Numbered from the stretch's first letter, positions 9,801 to 18,904 are shown. The stretch is 64,000 nucleotides of DNA from Bacillota bacterium (GCA_023418915.1 JAEZYU010000038.1:186001-250000), one strand, 5' to 3'. The notes: generated from the letters alone by a model not told the origin. Made by a program: numbers and translations.

Positions 9801-11605
9801 CCTTGATGAATCATACTGCCTGTCATTAAACCCTGGCCCTTTGAGTTGTCGTCGCTGCTGCCGGCGTTAGCGATATTGAAATAGGACTGTGTAATATTAG
9901 AGTTATTGCTTAGTCCAATGAGACCGCCGATCTCGCCATCACCTGATACTTTCCCCGCTGCATAACAGTAATATATATCAGACTCCGTGCTCCATCCCAC
10001 CAGCCCGCCGGCATACTTCTCTATTCCCGTAGATGTTACCGACCCGGTGGCATAGCTGTTATCGATCATGCTGCGGTACAAAAAGCCCGCAAGTCCTCCT
10101 GCTGCATGCGACAACATGCCGGTCACGCCGGCTGTTGAATACGATTGAGTTATCAGTGTATCGGTTGCCATTCCCACCAGCCCGCCGACAGCGTAGCCGC
10201 CAACAGCCGTAACCGATCCGGTTACGGAGCAGAGTTCAATTCGGGTTTGCTTATATTCGCTACTGATGTAACCGACCGATTGCCCGACGAGCGCTCCTGT
10301 GCCAGAATCACTGCCACCGGTGACATTGGCGTTTCTTATTGCCACACCCCAGATTTCGGCACTCGCACAATAGCCGAACAGGCCAACGTATTGCTCATCA
10401 GGCCGGTTTATGGTAAGATTTGAAATTGGTAAAAAAACATCCAATTCGGTATCATTGTCATATACAGCACCGTAAAAATGCCCGCAAAACGGGTTCACCA
10501 TATTACCGATGGGTTCCCAGTTTGAATATGATGAAAGGTCTATGGGCGCAGTCAGTTGAAAATATGTGTCTTTGTATGCCGAGCCTAAAAGGTTGCGCAC
10601 ATTGTTGAGCTGTTCCGCGGTTTCTATCTGGTACGGATCCGTTTCCGAGCCGTCTCCTCCTGCGAAGCCGGTTGTGACCGTAACAGGAATAGTGAGTCTG
10701 GTCCCCACTATATTAAGAATCAAGTTATAAACACCTGCCGTACCGGGTGATATAGTCCTATATACAGTCTCACTATCGCTATCGTATTCGGAGTATAAAT
10801 TAAGCGCTGGATCGCCTTCATACTCTGCCTCCCATTCACCGAGATAATCATCAAATTCCAATTCCTTAACCTCGCCAATGCGCAAGGATATGGGATCGGG
10901 AAGGCTTCGAAGCAAAGGATAGTCGCCTTCAAGCTCAGGCGCGTCGGCCGGTTTCCAGTGGACATAAACTTCGTCGATATCGGGTCCGCTTTCGCTCATA
11001 TAGATGTTGAGCGGCGCACCATAGCCATTTTCCATATAAATGTCGTATGCGCTGCCTGAGCCGCTTATGGTGCCGCCTCTTATGGTAACACGAGTGGTGC
11101 GGTCCCCTAAACTCAGTGCGCTTTTTGCGTCAGAGTCTGCCAAAATCGTGCCGCCGGCGATATAGACGTTAGACGTTACCCCCACGGTATAAATAGCTTT
11201 TCCACCTGCCCCGGTTGTCGAAATCGTACCGGAATAGTATTCAGGTAGATCCAGTTCGCCGCCGTATAACACTTGAATCGTTGTTGCAGAACCCGTTAGA
11301 GAAAGGCTGCCTTCCAGCGACACTTCACCGCCGTCTACGATTAAGAGGGAATGGTTACCCGTGTTGATGGTATAGCCCGAATCGGAAGTGATCGTTACCG
11401 GCTGGTTGATGATAACATCACCCTCCAGAGAAAAGTTATTTGTGACGCTGATGATAGACCTCCCCTCCGCGATCGCGGCTGTAAACTCTGCGTACGTGCC
11501 TGCGTACGTAGGTTCCGCTGCATATACTGTGACGTGCGGCAGAGTGAATAGCATTGTAAATACCATTGCCGCCGTCAGCAGCAGGCTTAAAATTCGTTTT
11601 TCCAT
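6824..11605 (-). CDS. giant SLH-anchored surface protein with GLUG and YDG repeats, truncated C-terminal CWB2 module
   Basis: 1593 residues. A signal peptide (about 1-29, ending VTVYA-AEP) precedes a beta-helix-like part. GLUG-type repeats follow at about 440-570 (GGLVG, GGLAG, GGLVGW, GGLIGL). Four YDG/MBG-like repeats of about 90 residues start near 742, 845, 937 and 1026 (KEYDG, KAHDG, KEYSG, KEYDG). Then come a fibronectin-like stretch, a Ser/Gly linker, and three SLH domains (about 1360-1545) that should bind secondary wall polymer. The last 38 residues (RLAGQNRVDTALSVAKAAYP...) begin a cell-wall-binding-repeat-2 module but stop at PDAV. GGGAGG precedes the ATG. The YDG block is rich in G and C compared with neighbouring genes. 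It probably acts as an exported adhesin or surface-layer protein. Confidence 0.88.
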   Translation of the reverse strand: MEKRILSLLLTAAMVFTMLFTLPHVTVYAAEPTYAGTYAEFTAAIAEGRSIISVTNNFSLEGDVIINQPVTITSDSGYTINTGNHSLLIVDGGEVSLEGSLSLTGSATTIQVLYGGELDLPEYYSGTISTTGAGGKAIYTVGVTSNVYIAGGTILADSDAKSALSLGDRTTRVTIRGGTISGSGSAYDIYMENGYGAPLNIYMSESGPDIDEVYVHWKPADAPELEGDYPLLRSLPDPISLRIGEVKELEFDDYLGEWEAEYEGDPALNLYSEYDSDSETVYRTISPGTAGVYNLILNIVGTRLTIPVTVTTGFAGGDGSETDPYQIETAEQLNNVRNLLGSAYKDTYFQLTAPIDLSSYSNWEPIGNMVNPFCGHFYGAVYDNDTELDVFLPISNLTINRPDEQYVGLFGYCASAEIWGVAIRNANVTGGSDSGTGALVGQSVGYISSEYKQTRIELCSVTGSVTAVGGYAVGGLVGMATDTLITQSYSTAGVTGMLSHAAGGLAGFLYRSMIDNSYATGSVTSTGIEKYAGGLVGWSTESDIYYCYAAGKVSGDGEIGGLIGLSNNSNITQSYFNIANAGSSDDNSKGQGLMTGSMIHQGDYFEDWDFDLSGGAWKIDPWESYPYLQKNEQIPHPTPPLVTSAGIVEETDEPRYNASTKTLTMTYAGNGANFMAEDVTPGDGLFIWSSSDTDVTDISWHDDGVITIYGVGAGTATISMKSSNGNTLDSITVIVEPMLLPVTGGFEVEDKEYDGSTDASITATSTLSLDTAGCIGTDAGNLTANFAATFSDPDAGENKAVNLSASTLTGSAAGNYVLDFSSVPTTTGAITPKELTIGGSFTVQNKAHDGTTNAAIAYSNLTLIGRVGDDDVTLVPVLAFDTPDIATGKTVSLTTDSSLTGAKAANYTLSIVGAPTYTSGVIAEKGATLGGSFTVNNKEYSGDKAAAIASNNLTLIGIDTGDEVSIASVTAEFDSAAAGDGKTVRIVGLALAGANAGKYAVSLTGAPTATANITAKSLTITGSFTVQGKEYDGTVNAVIGTNNLTLGGIISGDIVSLNAGAAFDDANAGTGKTVTLAGPALTGADAANYVLDLTGAPTTTADITKATGLQAPPAPTLQSKTSASVTLTPNAEQEFSRENGTTWQSSNVFTGLKPSTEYSFITRIKDDANHEASPASAVLTVKTNASSSSGSGSSGVGGSSNSGSTSITDRLEIPSSFVSDTNPGKTQTLRNDLASITISSDMLDNIPSVVGKKAEISIGQGDKAGLPDDVKAAIGDRPLISLSLWIDGKQTDWSNPDAPVTVNIPYTPTADELKNPESIVVWYINGSGNVISVPNGRYDAATGTVSFFTTHFSDYAVSFVHKTFSDLGSAEWARKAIETMAAKGITSGTGDGTTFSPGLNITRADFIVLLIKALGLTAEFTENFDDVKPDAYYYNPVGIAKKLGITAGCGNNLFKPTESISRQDMMVLAARALEKYQGLEAAETNAVLERFTDRKEIAEYAVQSLATLIEAGLTEGSGGRLTPRANTTRAEAAAFLYKIYNKYPKAPTYTDSEFSRLAGQNRVDTALSVAKAAYPDKITNAVLATVDYYPDAV

Positions 11606-11661
11606 TATTATAACCTCCCTTTCATTGTAATCGTCTCAATTAACACTATTTTCATTTCCTA

Positions 11662-11919
11662 TCAGCCGCGTATGGTAAACAGCATGTTGTCCACCGTCAC
11701 ACGCAGGGGTATGATGCTTTTCTCGTCCGGGACCGGCTCGGGCCAGCTTATGGCCTTTTCCTCCAGCGTGATATTCTTGAAGCGGCTTAAATCTGCAAGG
11801 CTGCTGTAAGGTATGGTTTTGATCATATCCTGCATGTTGAAGATGATTTTGTTTCCGTGCTCGAATTCCACCAGCAGGGTATAGTCGTCATTGGGCGTGA
11901 CCTTGAGTATTCTGCTCAT
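11662..11919 (-). CDS. DUF2442 domain protein
   Basis: 85 residues matching the small DUF2442 family: ILKVTPNDDYTLLVEFEHGNKIIFNMQDMI, then SRFKNITLEEKAISWP, the usual GTISWP-like end. AAGGAGG lies 9 nt before the ATG at 11919. An in-frame TTG three bases earlier is possible but less likely. The biochemical role of the family is unknown. Members often sit beside DUF4160 or toxin-antitoxin-like genes, but no such partner is seen. It lies between the MalT-like regulator's terminator and the surface protein gene (56 bp gap), so it may be cotranscribed with the latter. Confidence 0.75.
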   Translation of the reverse strand: MSRILKVTPNDDYTLLVEFEHGNKIIFNMQDMIKTIPYSSLADLSRFKNITLEEKAISWPEPVPDEKSIIPLRVTVDNMLFTIRG

Positions 11920-11966
11920 CAAATGAAGCCTCCTTACGGTTTGGAGGATGTTTTTGGTTATAAAAA

Positions 11967-11995
11967 ATCCCCCATACTTAAAAAGTATAGAGGAT
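11967..11995 (-). terminator. terminator of the MalT-like regulator gene
   Basis: On the minus strand, ATCCTCTATACTT pairs over all 13 positions (two G-U) with AAGTATGGGGGAT around a TTT loop, followed by TTTTTTA. It lies 47 bp past the regulator stop at 12043. Confidence 0.8.
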
Positions 11996-12042
11996 GATTT
12001 TCAATTCCGGTATCTACCAAACGGTATATTTTTTGTCGAAAA

Positions 12043-14514
12043 TTATAAAATTTTCAGTTTTTGAGCCTTTTTTATGGCTGCCGTCCTGCCGCCGGCCTCC
12101 AGCTTCAGATAGATATTATGCAGATGGCTCTGCACGGTGCCTGCGGTAACATGAAGCTTTCCGGCGATCTCGTCTCTTTTGAAGCCCTCAGCGGCCAGGG
12201 CAAGGATTTCAAGCTCTCTCGCCGATAGGGAAACTGCGCTCTGTGCAGCGTGCTTCAGGCTCTCCATATACTGCTCGCAGGCAGCAAGCACTTCCTTTAT
12301 GTATGCGTCCCGCGAATCGGTATGGGCGATGTGCCTGACCATGTCTACGACGGCAGGCGCGTACTCGGCGAAGGTCAGGATGATATGATCCTCCCGCGCC
12401 ATGGCAAAGGCTTCGCGGAGGGCGGCACAGCCAACCTCCATGCCGTAAAGCGGATATTTCGCCGCCGCCCTGAAAATCTGATTGTGCAGAAAGCCGAGCC
12501 GGTTGTGGAAGATGCCGAAACAGCACGCAAATTCATCAGTGAGCGTTTCAAGTTTGATGTAATTCTTAGAGAGCAGGAGCGCTTTGCCGTAGACGATATA
12601 GTTGAAGCCCAGGCCCTGGTAAAAAAAGTGTGCGGGGGACATATCCCCGGTTTGCAGCCACAGGGGGATGCTGTCGAGCCGGGTGAGACAGCCGTAAACA
12701 TATCCTTCCACGATCTCGAGTCCGGTGTTGTAATAGGGGTTATCAGCCCGCGTCACATCCTGCCTCAACTGCCGCAGAAGCTCCAATGCTTCGTTGGTCT
12801 TACCCTGATAGAGATACAGCCTGATCAAAACAAAATGAGCGCAGATCACAAGACCAACCTGTTCCTTTGTCTGCGCTTTATAAATGGCTTTAAAGGCTTC
12901 CAGCTCCGCCGCCTGCCAGTCGCCGGTTTCCAGCGCGTATTCGGCCCGAACCACATAATCGCAGCCGGCGCCGCAGCCGTCGGCCACCTCGGCGAAAATC
13001 GGGAAATCCGACGCCATGAGCTCTGTGAGCTCTTTGAGGCTGCCCGGCTCCCTGTAGCAGGTGTAAAGCAAATGGGGAGAGCCCAAGGTGAATTCGGCTT
13101 CCCGCTTTTGCAGGAAAGAAACATCACCGTCAAGGAGACGCTGCGCCTCCTTAAGGCAAGCGGCCATTTCCTGCGCGTTGTTGAACACGGCAAAAATCCA
13201 GGTGAGATAAACTTCCGCGATAACGCGGTCTCTGCCGTGCGGGATGAGGCCTTCCGCCCGCTCGCAAGTCTCCTTAAGCTCGTTCAAGCGCAGCACGCCG
13301 TCTTGAAAAGCGCCGGGATCGCCGTTTGTCAAAATAATGGCGATGTACTGCAAATAAGCAAGGGGGTATTTAAAAAGCATCTCCCGGGGCAATGCGGCGA
13401 ACAGGTCTAAAGCGCCCTCAAAAGTGGCGGAATCGCTGGTGATGGTATCTGCGTTGTCCAGCAGCGCAAGGATGCGCTCCGTCTCACCTGCGCGGCAGAG
13501 ATAACCGTATGCGGTTCTATATTCCCTTCGCGCAAGATGCCATTCGCCAAGCCGCCGATAGAGCGCGGCGCGTTCTTCTTCATCCTTCTGCTTACCCCGA
13601 AGGAAATCCAGCAGCACATTGTGGATTTTATAGACCCCCGCCGCCTCGTCGAAGGCAATAAATGCGTTTTCGCGGCGCAGCTTTTTTAGGTTTTCCTCCG
13701 ATTTTTCTTCTTGCGTCACAAACATGGCCTGTTCCGCCGTGAAGCTGTCCATCACGGAAAGACCCAGCAAAAATCTTTGGACGCGCTCGTCGTAAGCGTT
13801 ATAGAGTACCTTCTCCACCAGCTCGTTGATAGTGCCGTTTTGATCCACGGGAACGCCCCGTTCCATACCGAGCATGATCAGATAAATCAATGAAATCCAG
13901 CCGCCGGTGTAATCTCCGATTTTTCTTATCTCGCCCTCGCCGGCCGTGAAGCCCATCAGGGCACAATAGTCCCGAATCTCACTTTCAGTAAACCGAAGCA
14001 TATTTTGAGCCACAATATTGCACAGCCCTTTTGCGGAAAGCTCGGTGATGTCAAGATTTGTCGTATCACGGGTCAAGATGACAATGTGAAAATCGTCCGG
14101 CATTTCCATTACAAAGCGTCTGAAAAGCGCAGTCACCCGCATACTTCTCGCAAGGTGGAAATCGTCGATGACGAGCGTGGTATTGGGCTTGTAAACCATC
14201 TCATTGATGATGGAAATAGCCATTGCCGTCTGCGGTGTGTCGGCAGGAACGCCGAGACTTTTGAGTCTGCTCGCCGCCGCCTCGTCAAATTTACCGATTT
14301 CGGCCGCAAGCCTTTCCCAAAACCATGACGCCGTGTCGTTTTCGGATAAAAAGGAGGTCCATATGACAGGCACGCCTTTTAAAGCAAGGAATTCACGCAC
14401 TGCGGTGGTCTTGCCGTAGCCCATGGGCGCCTCCACAATGGTCAGCGGATATTTTAATATGCTCGTGAGTTCACGGTTAACACGTTCACGCTTTAGTGTT
14501 TTACGCTTTTTCAT
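12043..14514 (-). CDS. MalT-like LuxR-family ATP-dependent transcriptional regulator
   Basis: 823 residues, in the 800-900 range of MalT/LAL regulators. Walker A is APMGYGKTT (29-37) and Walker B is TTLVIDDFHLA (112-122), giving a STAND-type ATPase. The middle is helical and TPR-like. The last 60 residues are a LuxR DNA-binding domain (LSARELEILALAAEGFKRDEIAGKL...GTVQSHLHNIYLKL). Such proteins bind an inducer and ATP, oligomerise and activate transcription in the cytosol. An AGGAAGG ribosome site precedes the ATG. Its probable targets are the adjacent DUF2442 and surface-protein genes, which is inferred from position only. GC is visibly higher than in flanking loci. Confidence 0.88.
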   Translation of the reverse strand: MKKRKTLKRERVNRELTSILKYPLTIVEAPMGYGKTTAVREFLALKGVPVIWTSFLSENDTASWFWERLAAEIGKFDEAAASRLKSLGVPADTPQTAMAISIINEMVYKPNTTLVIDDFHLARSMRVTALFRRFVMEMPDDFHIVILTRDTTNLDITELSAKGLCNIVAQNMLRFTESEIRDYCALMGFTAGEGEIRKIGDYTGGWISLIYLIMLGMERGVPVDQNGTINELVEKVLYNAYDERVQRFLLGLSVMDSFTAEQAMFVTQEEKSEENLKKLRRENAFIAFDEAAGVYKIHNVLLDFLRGKQKDEEERAALYRRLGEWHLARREYRTAYGYLCRAGETERILALLDNADTITSDSATFEGALDLFAALPREMLFKYPLAYLQYIAIILTNGDPGAFQDGVLRLNELKETCERAEGLIPHGRDRVIAEVYLTWIFAVFNNAQEMAACLKEAQRLLDGDVSFLQKREAEFTLGSPHLLYTCYREPGSLKELTELMASDFPIFAEVADGCGAGCDYVVRAEYALETGDWQAAELEAFKAIYKAQTKEQVGLVICAHFVLIRLYLYQGKTNEALELLRQLRQDVTRADNPYYNTGLEIVEGYVYGCLTRLDSIPLWLQTGDMSPAHFFYQGLGFNYIVYGKALLLSKNYIKLETLTDEFACCFGIFHNRLGFLHNQIFRAAAKYPLYGMEVGCAALREAFAMAREDHIILTFAEYAPAVVDMVRHIAHTDSRDAYIKEVLAACEQYMESLKHAAQSAVSLSARELEILALAAEGFKRDEIAGKLHVTAGTVQSHLHNIYLKLEAGGRTAAIKKAQKLKIL

Positions 14515-14586
14515 CAGCTTGATTCCTTCCTATTAGCAATCAATGCAATTATGGATTCCTTCATTTTTTGATCGCAATTTTGTTTA

Positions 14587-14787
14587 TTACAGATTCCCTT
14601 CATCCTCCGCCAGCTTGCGCTTAATAAGCTCCCGTTCGCGCTCCCAGTAGGCTAAAACCATCGCTGAATTGATAGCGTTAAACGCCCGAGTACGGGCATT
14701 GGCAAGCGCTGCGCATATGCTCTCATAAACCTGCGCTTCCGATACAGCAGGCGTTATTTTTAGAATCTCATTATTTGGCTCGCTCAT
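14587..14787 (-). pseudogene. fragment of a DUF1016 (YhcG-type) N-terminal domain
   Basis: 66 codons: after MSEPNNEIL comes a DUF1016_N-like stretch (VYESICAALANARTRAFNAINSAMVLAYWERERELIKRKL) and then a stop. Full-length DUF1016/YhcG PDDEXK nuclease-like proteins have about 340 residues, so about four fifths is missing and no continuation is visible downstream. A perfect AAGGAGG precedes the ATG, which overlaps the stop of the upstream XRE gene (ATGA, 14784-14787). The pair was probably a translationally coupled regulator plus nuclease unit that has decayed. A short functional remnant cannot be excluded. Confidence 0.6.
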
Positions 14788-15008
14788 TTTTGCGCCTCCT
14801 TCGGTTGGTCGGGGATGATTTCCATGATATCGCCGATGTCGCATTGCAGCGCGTTGCATATTCGCATGAGAACTGTCGTTGTCACGGGTTCATCGCGCCC
14901 AAGCTTCGTAACAAGGCTGGAACTAATGTCTGCCGCAGACTGCAAGTCTTTCTTTTTCATTTTTCTGTCGATAAGAAGCTTCCAAAGCTTATTGTAGCTT
15001 ACCGCCAT
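14784..15008 (-). CDS. small XRE/Cro-type HTH regulator
   Basis: 74 residues that are almost entirely one helix-turn-helix domain: YNKLWKLLIDRKMKKKDLQSAADISSSLVTKLGRDEPVTTTVLMRICNALQCDIGDIMEI. The ATG at 15008 has GAGGTG 6 nt upstream. A GTG three codons earlier overlaps that site. It is clearly related to the 69-residue XRE protein at 58177 inside the ISL3 element (shared YNKLWKLLID and CDIGDI). It is coupled to the DUF1016 fragment by a 4-bp overlap and probably controls its own small operon. Confidence 0.85.
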   Translation of the reverse strand: MAVSYNKLWKLLIDRKMKKKDLQSAADISSSLVTKLGRDEPVTTTVLMRICNALQCDIGDIMEIIPDQPKEAQK

Positions 15009-15415
15009 GGTATTCACCTCGATATAAATCTCTCTGCCTGATTTACTTTAGGTGATTATATCACATCTGCCACTTCAATACATCTATTTTAACGCAAAAA
15101 TGTTAAAATTATCTTATTTGCGCTGATTTTAGTAGCTTTTGGGAGTGGCTTGTGATATGTGTGTTGGTGAAGGGAGTTGATCAATGTGAAGATGTTCCTG
15201 AACCTGAAACAAAGGTTATCGCGGAGAGTGAGCCGGAAAGCGATAATCTCATCGGGAATCCTGCAGATACCATTAATAAATCCGGCATAAATCTGATACT
15301 CACGTGTCGTTGGTATAATCAGCCTTTTTATGCGCGGGTCAAAGAAATGCTTGGACATAAAATCAAGAGTTTCCGATGCCGGGCACCTTTTCTAATTAGC
15401 TTTTATCCAGTCATC
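15009..15415. other. intergenic stretch without a supported gene
   Basis: About 400 bp between the XRE gene and the chemoreceptor stop. Open frames exist on both strands (for example 15152-15571 plus and 15089-15358 minus), but neither has a ribosome site nor recognisable protein content, and they overlap each other. No terminator with a T-tract was found. Confidence 0.5.
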
Positions 15416-17491
15416 CTAAATTGTGAATTTATCCATCCGCATTATCAGATCATCGGCCAACTCCTTGATCTGACCGGACATATTATCAAGCTCTTCTATC
15501 GCTGCAAGCTGCTCTTCGGTAGAGGCGGATACCTCCTGCGCAGATGCGGACACCTGCTCGGATACGGCTGAAATGTTTTCCATGCTGGAGAGTACCTTTT
15601 CTTTGAAAGTATTCATATCATTTATCATTTCACCGGTTATTACCATATTGTCAGTAATTGCTGCCGTCGTTTCATTTATTTTTGTGAACAGCTCAATTGT
15701 ATGTGCCACCCTGCTGCTTTGCTCAAGTATGATGCTCTCGGCTGCTCCTGCAAGTTCCGAAGAGCTCTCAGCCTGTTTGTATATGGTGTCCAGTTGTACC
15801 TGTATGTCTCTTGTATGTTTGCTGGATTGCTCCGCAAGCTTTCGTATCTCATCTGCTACCACCGCAAAGCCCTTACCTGATTCTCCTGCTCTTGCCGCTT
15901 CTATTGCTGCATTTAGAGACAACAGATTGGTCTGTTCCGAAATATTTCGTAAAACCATAGTTATTTTATCAATATTTTTCACATACATATTTAATTCATT
16001 TATCTTCAGCACTACATCAGATGTTATACTGTTCGTTTGTTCAGTTTTGTTATTCAGATCATTAATCACATTGATGCCCGATTCAGACAGTCTCCTCATT
16101 GCTTCTGAATCCTCCTGCATTTCTCTTGTCTTATCTGCTGTTTTTGTGATCCTGTCGGTAAGCTGCTTAACATTTTCAACACTGCTCTCGATCTCCGAAG
16201 CCTGGCTTGATGCACCTGAAGCGACCTCGGATATTGCACTTGCAACGTCACTGGACACTCGTGATGAATCTGATGATATCACTGACATGGATTCAGTGGA
16301 GGATACCACCTGAACTGCCACATCCCTGCTCTGCCTTACAAGCTCCCTCAGATTGGCAACCATCCTGTTGAAGCTGGACACAAGCTTACCGATCTCATCT
16401 CTTCTTTTCATTGATAATGATACCATAAGGTCTCCGTTTTCAGCCTTATACATAACATTGGTGATAGCCTTCATCGATTTTGTCATCCTGTATGAGAATA
16501 TAAACCCAAAAATAACAGCGAGTATACTAAACAATATACCCGTAAGTATGGTTGTTCTCATAATGGCTCGAGGCCCTTCATTTATTGATGCTTCCGGAAC
16601 AGAAGTAACTACGGTCATACCGGTTTTCTCAGACCTGTAATAAGATACAAGACAAGCTGTCTCTTTATCCGTCGAATGAAATATTCCCGATCTTTCGTTC
16701 TGGTTTCTTTCTTTCACATCTTTGATAAATTGCCTGTCTGCCAGATCATCGCCCTCAGATGAGTCCAAATATGTTAAAACCTCTCCGTCGGGAGTAATCA
16801 AATATGTATTATCCTCACTGCCCAGCTCAACACTTGACAGTATACTATTTACAGGAACCGCTCTGACATCAGCAATAATGATACCAACCATCTGCCCTAT
16901 TGTCGGATGAATGTAAGAGCGCAGCAATGATATTGCATTATTGGAGTCAATAACAGTCTCTAAAGAATCACCGTAATTCATCCAAATCGGTTTGCCACTC
17001 GCCTCGGTTGCTTTTTTATACCAATCACTTTCAGTCACTGCTTCCATATCTTCCGGTTGCTTGATATCACCGAGAAAATCACCCGAATCAAAAAGAATCT
17101 TGACACTTATATCTTCAGATGTTGCATTTATTGCAGATATGGCTTCGGCAGCATTCTGAAATAATATCAGCTTATTATAGTTATCTGTTTCAGAGTTTTG
17201 GTATAGGCTGTAATCCTGTATTGCCGTATTGGAATACAATTGCATCGATACGCTTTGAACCTTATCAAAAAAAAGATCGAAGCAATTGGATGTCTGCACC
17301 GTACTTGTTGATATGCTGTCCTCCATCTGCTCCAAAAGGTCCTTTGATGCTTTATTTGTTGTTATAAATCCGATAGTGCCCACAGGCATGATAATAAGAA
17401 TCAGAAATGCTGCCACCATTTTTGAAAGGATGCTCCTTGTTGATGTCAGATCTGCCAGTGTTGTCTTCAACCCTTCTAAATAGTTTTTCAT
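15416..17491 (-). CDS. methyl-accepting chemotaxis protein
   Basis: 691 residues. Membrane segments lie at about 25-44 (MVAAFLILIIMPVGTIGFI) and 310-332, enclosing a periplasm-facing dCache-like sensor of about 265 residues. A HAMP domain (about 333-385) and a long coiled-coil signalling domain follow. The conserved hairpin tip is AARAGESGKGFAVVADEIRKLAEQS. Methylation helices flank it, and no C-terminal CheB/CheR pentapeptide is present. It senses a small molecule outside the cell and controls CheA. GGGGGG lies 4 nt before the ATG. Its position next to carbohydrate genes hints at a sugar-related ligand, which is inference. Confidence 0.93.
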   Translation of the reverse strand: MKNYLEGLKTTLADLTSTRSILSKMVAAFLILIIMPVGTIGFITTNKASKDLLEQMEDSISTSTVQTSNCFDLFFDKVQSVSMQLYSNTAIQDYSLYQNSETDNYNKLILFQNAAEAISAINATSEDISVKILFDSGDFLGDIKQPEDMEAVTESDWYKKATEASGKPIWMNYGDSLETVIDSNNAISLLRSYIHPTIGQMVGIIIADVRAVPVNSILSSVELGSEDNTYLITPDGEVLTYLDSSEGDDLADRQFIKDVKERNQNERSGIFHSTDKETACLVSYYRSEKTGMTVVTSVPEASINEGPRAIMRTTILTGILFSILAVIFGFIFSYRMTKSMKAITNVMYKAENGDLMVSLSMKRRDEIGKLVSSFNRMVANLRELVRQSRDVAVQVVSSTESMSVISSDSSRVSSDVASAISEVASGASSQASEIESSVENVKQLTDRITKTADKTREMQEDSEAMRRLSESGINVINDLNNKTEQTNSITSDVVLKINELNMYVKNIDKITMVLRNISEQTNLLSLNAAIEAARAGESGKGFAVVADEIRKLAEQSSKHTRDIQVQLDTIYKQAESSSELAGAAESIILEQSSRVAHTIELFTKINETTAAITDNMVITGEMINDMNTFKEKVLSSMENISAVSEQVSASAQEVSASTEEQLAAIEELDNMSGQIKELADDLIMRMDKFTI

Positions 17492-17561
17492 AGTCCCCCC
17501 ATTGTGATATATCAGTCAATGAGTTCATTATACCCTCAAGACTGTACCATTGGTAGACCAA

Positions 17562-17954
17562 TTACGACAATTTCTGACAAAATTCTATAATCGCTCCGTC
17601 AGGATCAGAAAAAAGCAGCACCTTAGCTCCAAGATGGCGAAGATCAGTGGTCGGCAAAACAATATTGACCCCCTTACTCTTCAATTCCCGCTGATGAGCT
17701 TCCACGTCTTCTACTTCAAATGCCAAATGTCTGAGGCCTGTATCACTGTCACTCCTTGAAACCTTCTCGTTCCTGCCCTTGTAATCGAAAAGCTCGAGCC
17801 TTGAACCATCAGGCAGCATAAAATAAGTTATGGTGCTGTCGCCGTTCTCTATGGCATCCATTGGTTTGAATCCAAGAATATCTCTGTAAAATGCAGTTGA
17901 TACTTTTATATCTTTAGTATTAATAGCTATATGATCTATTTTTTTTATTTTCAT
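17562..17954 (-). CDS. VOC (glyoxalase/epimerase-type) metalloprotein
   Basis: 130 residues with two beta-alpha-beta-beta-beta modules. Likely metal ligands are H8 (IDHIAI), E54 (SRLELFDY), H76 (LRHLAFEV) and E124 (AIIEFCQ), the standard vicinal-oxygen-chelate set. GGGAGG is 7 nt before the ATG at 17954, so a start further upstream is rejected. Members include lactoylglutathione lyase, methylmalonyl-CoA epimerase and dioxygenases, and the reaction here is not decidable. It lies between the chemoreceptor and the GntR gene on the same strand, and may be part of the sugar locus. Confidence 0.85.
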   Translation of the reverse strand: MKIKKIDHIAINTKDIKVSTAFYRDILGFKPMDAIENGDSTITYFMLPDGSRLELFDYKGRNEKVSRSDSDTGLRHLAFEVEDVEAHQRELKSKGVNIVLPTTDLRHLGAKVLLFSDPDGAIIEFCQKLS

Positions 17955-18049
17955 AAGTGCCTCCCGGTTGAGCTTTATGCAATTAACATCTCGGATCATA
18001 GCTTAACTGTTTCGTGCTGTATTATTCGGGGCATCAGCCTCACCTGCTG

Positions 18050-18790
18050 TCAAATAGCCTTGTTCCTTCCGGTGAGCTTTATTTTATATGAATAGCGGTC
18101 TGCCCTTGAAATTGATATGACGACCTCCACAGGACGTTCAGTAATATCATACGTTACTCGTGTTGCATACAGCAACGGAAAGCCTCTTTTAATATTCAGC
18201 AGAGTCGCTTCCGAAGCTTTGGCAGCCTTTGCTTCCACCGTCTCCTCAGCTCTGCTCAGAACTATATTGTAGTGCTTTTCTAGCGTCTCATAAAGCGACT
18301 CGCCCTTCAGACCTTTTTCCAGAAAGCCCGGCACTATGGCTGGGGCCAAATAATTCGTCATTATACATGTCGGCTCATTATCGGCATAACGAAGTCTTTC
18401 AAGCTTATACACCCTGTCACCTATTGGTATATTCAACAACCTCGCAATATTTATTGGAGCTGGCTCCTCAGAATAATTTATCACCTTTGTCTGTGGATGC
18501 ATACCCAGTGCTACCATTGTTTCCGCCCAGCTTGAAATGAGATTGAGCTCCTGACTCGCCTTGGGTCTGCTCACGAACGTTCCTTTTCCTTGCTGTGTGT
18601 ATAGATGTCCTTCCTGCACCAGTTCCTGGATCGCCCGTCGTATAGTTATGCGGCTCACCTTGTATCTTTCTTGCAATTCGGACTCCGACGGTATCAGATC
18701 ACCCACATTGAACTGCTTGTTTCTAATTTTCTCCAGCAGGCTTTCCTTAACCTGATAATACAGAGGGATCGGATGAGATTTATCCAGCAA
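18050..18790 (-). CDS. GntR/HutC-family regulator with UTRA domain
   Basis: 246 residues from a TTG at 18790 (MLDKSHPIPLYYQVKESL), placed 8 nt after AAGGGG. A GTG three codons earlier abuts that site. The winged helix reads IPSESELQERYKVSRITIRRAIQELVQEGHLYTQQGKGTFVSRP. A UTRA effector domain follows (residues about 90-235) and ends with the usual RADRYSYKIKL. UTRA domains bind sugar phosphates and other small molecules. It lies directly downstream of the FGGY kinase and DeoC genes and probably represses them. Confidence 0.92.
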   Translation of the reverse strand: MLDKSHPIPLYYQVKESLLEKIRNKQFNVGDLIPSESELQERYKVSRITIRRAIQELVQEGHLYTQQGKGTFVSRPKASQELNLISSWAETMVALGMHPQTKVINYSEEPAPINIARLLNIPIGDRVYKLERLRYADNEPTCIMTNYLAPAIVPGFLEKGLKGESLYETLEKHYNIVLSRAEETVEAKAAKASEATLLNIKRGFPLLYATRVTYDITERPVEVVISISRADRYSYKIKLTGRNKAI

Positions 18791-18904
18791 GCTATTCACC
18801 CCTTATACCAAATTTTCCACTATTTTCATCAAATTATTATATAATATTTCTACCGTTAAGTACAGGATAATGAAAAAGAAGCCGACAAACAAACATTTCT
18901 GTAC

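Noticed and set aside
12250..13410. 386-residue plus-strand frame
   Set aside because: Antisense to the MalT-like regulator in a GC-rich gene, where long shadow frames are common.
15152..15571. 139-residue plus-strand frame
   Set aside because: Its second half is antisense to the chemoreceptor gene; no ribosome site and no recognisable domain.
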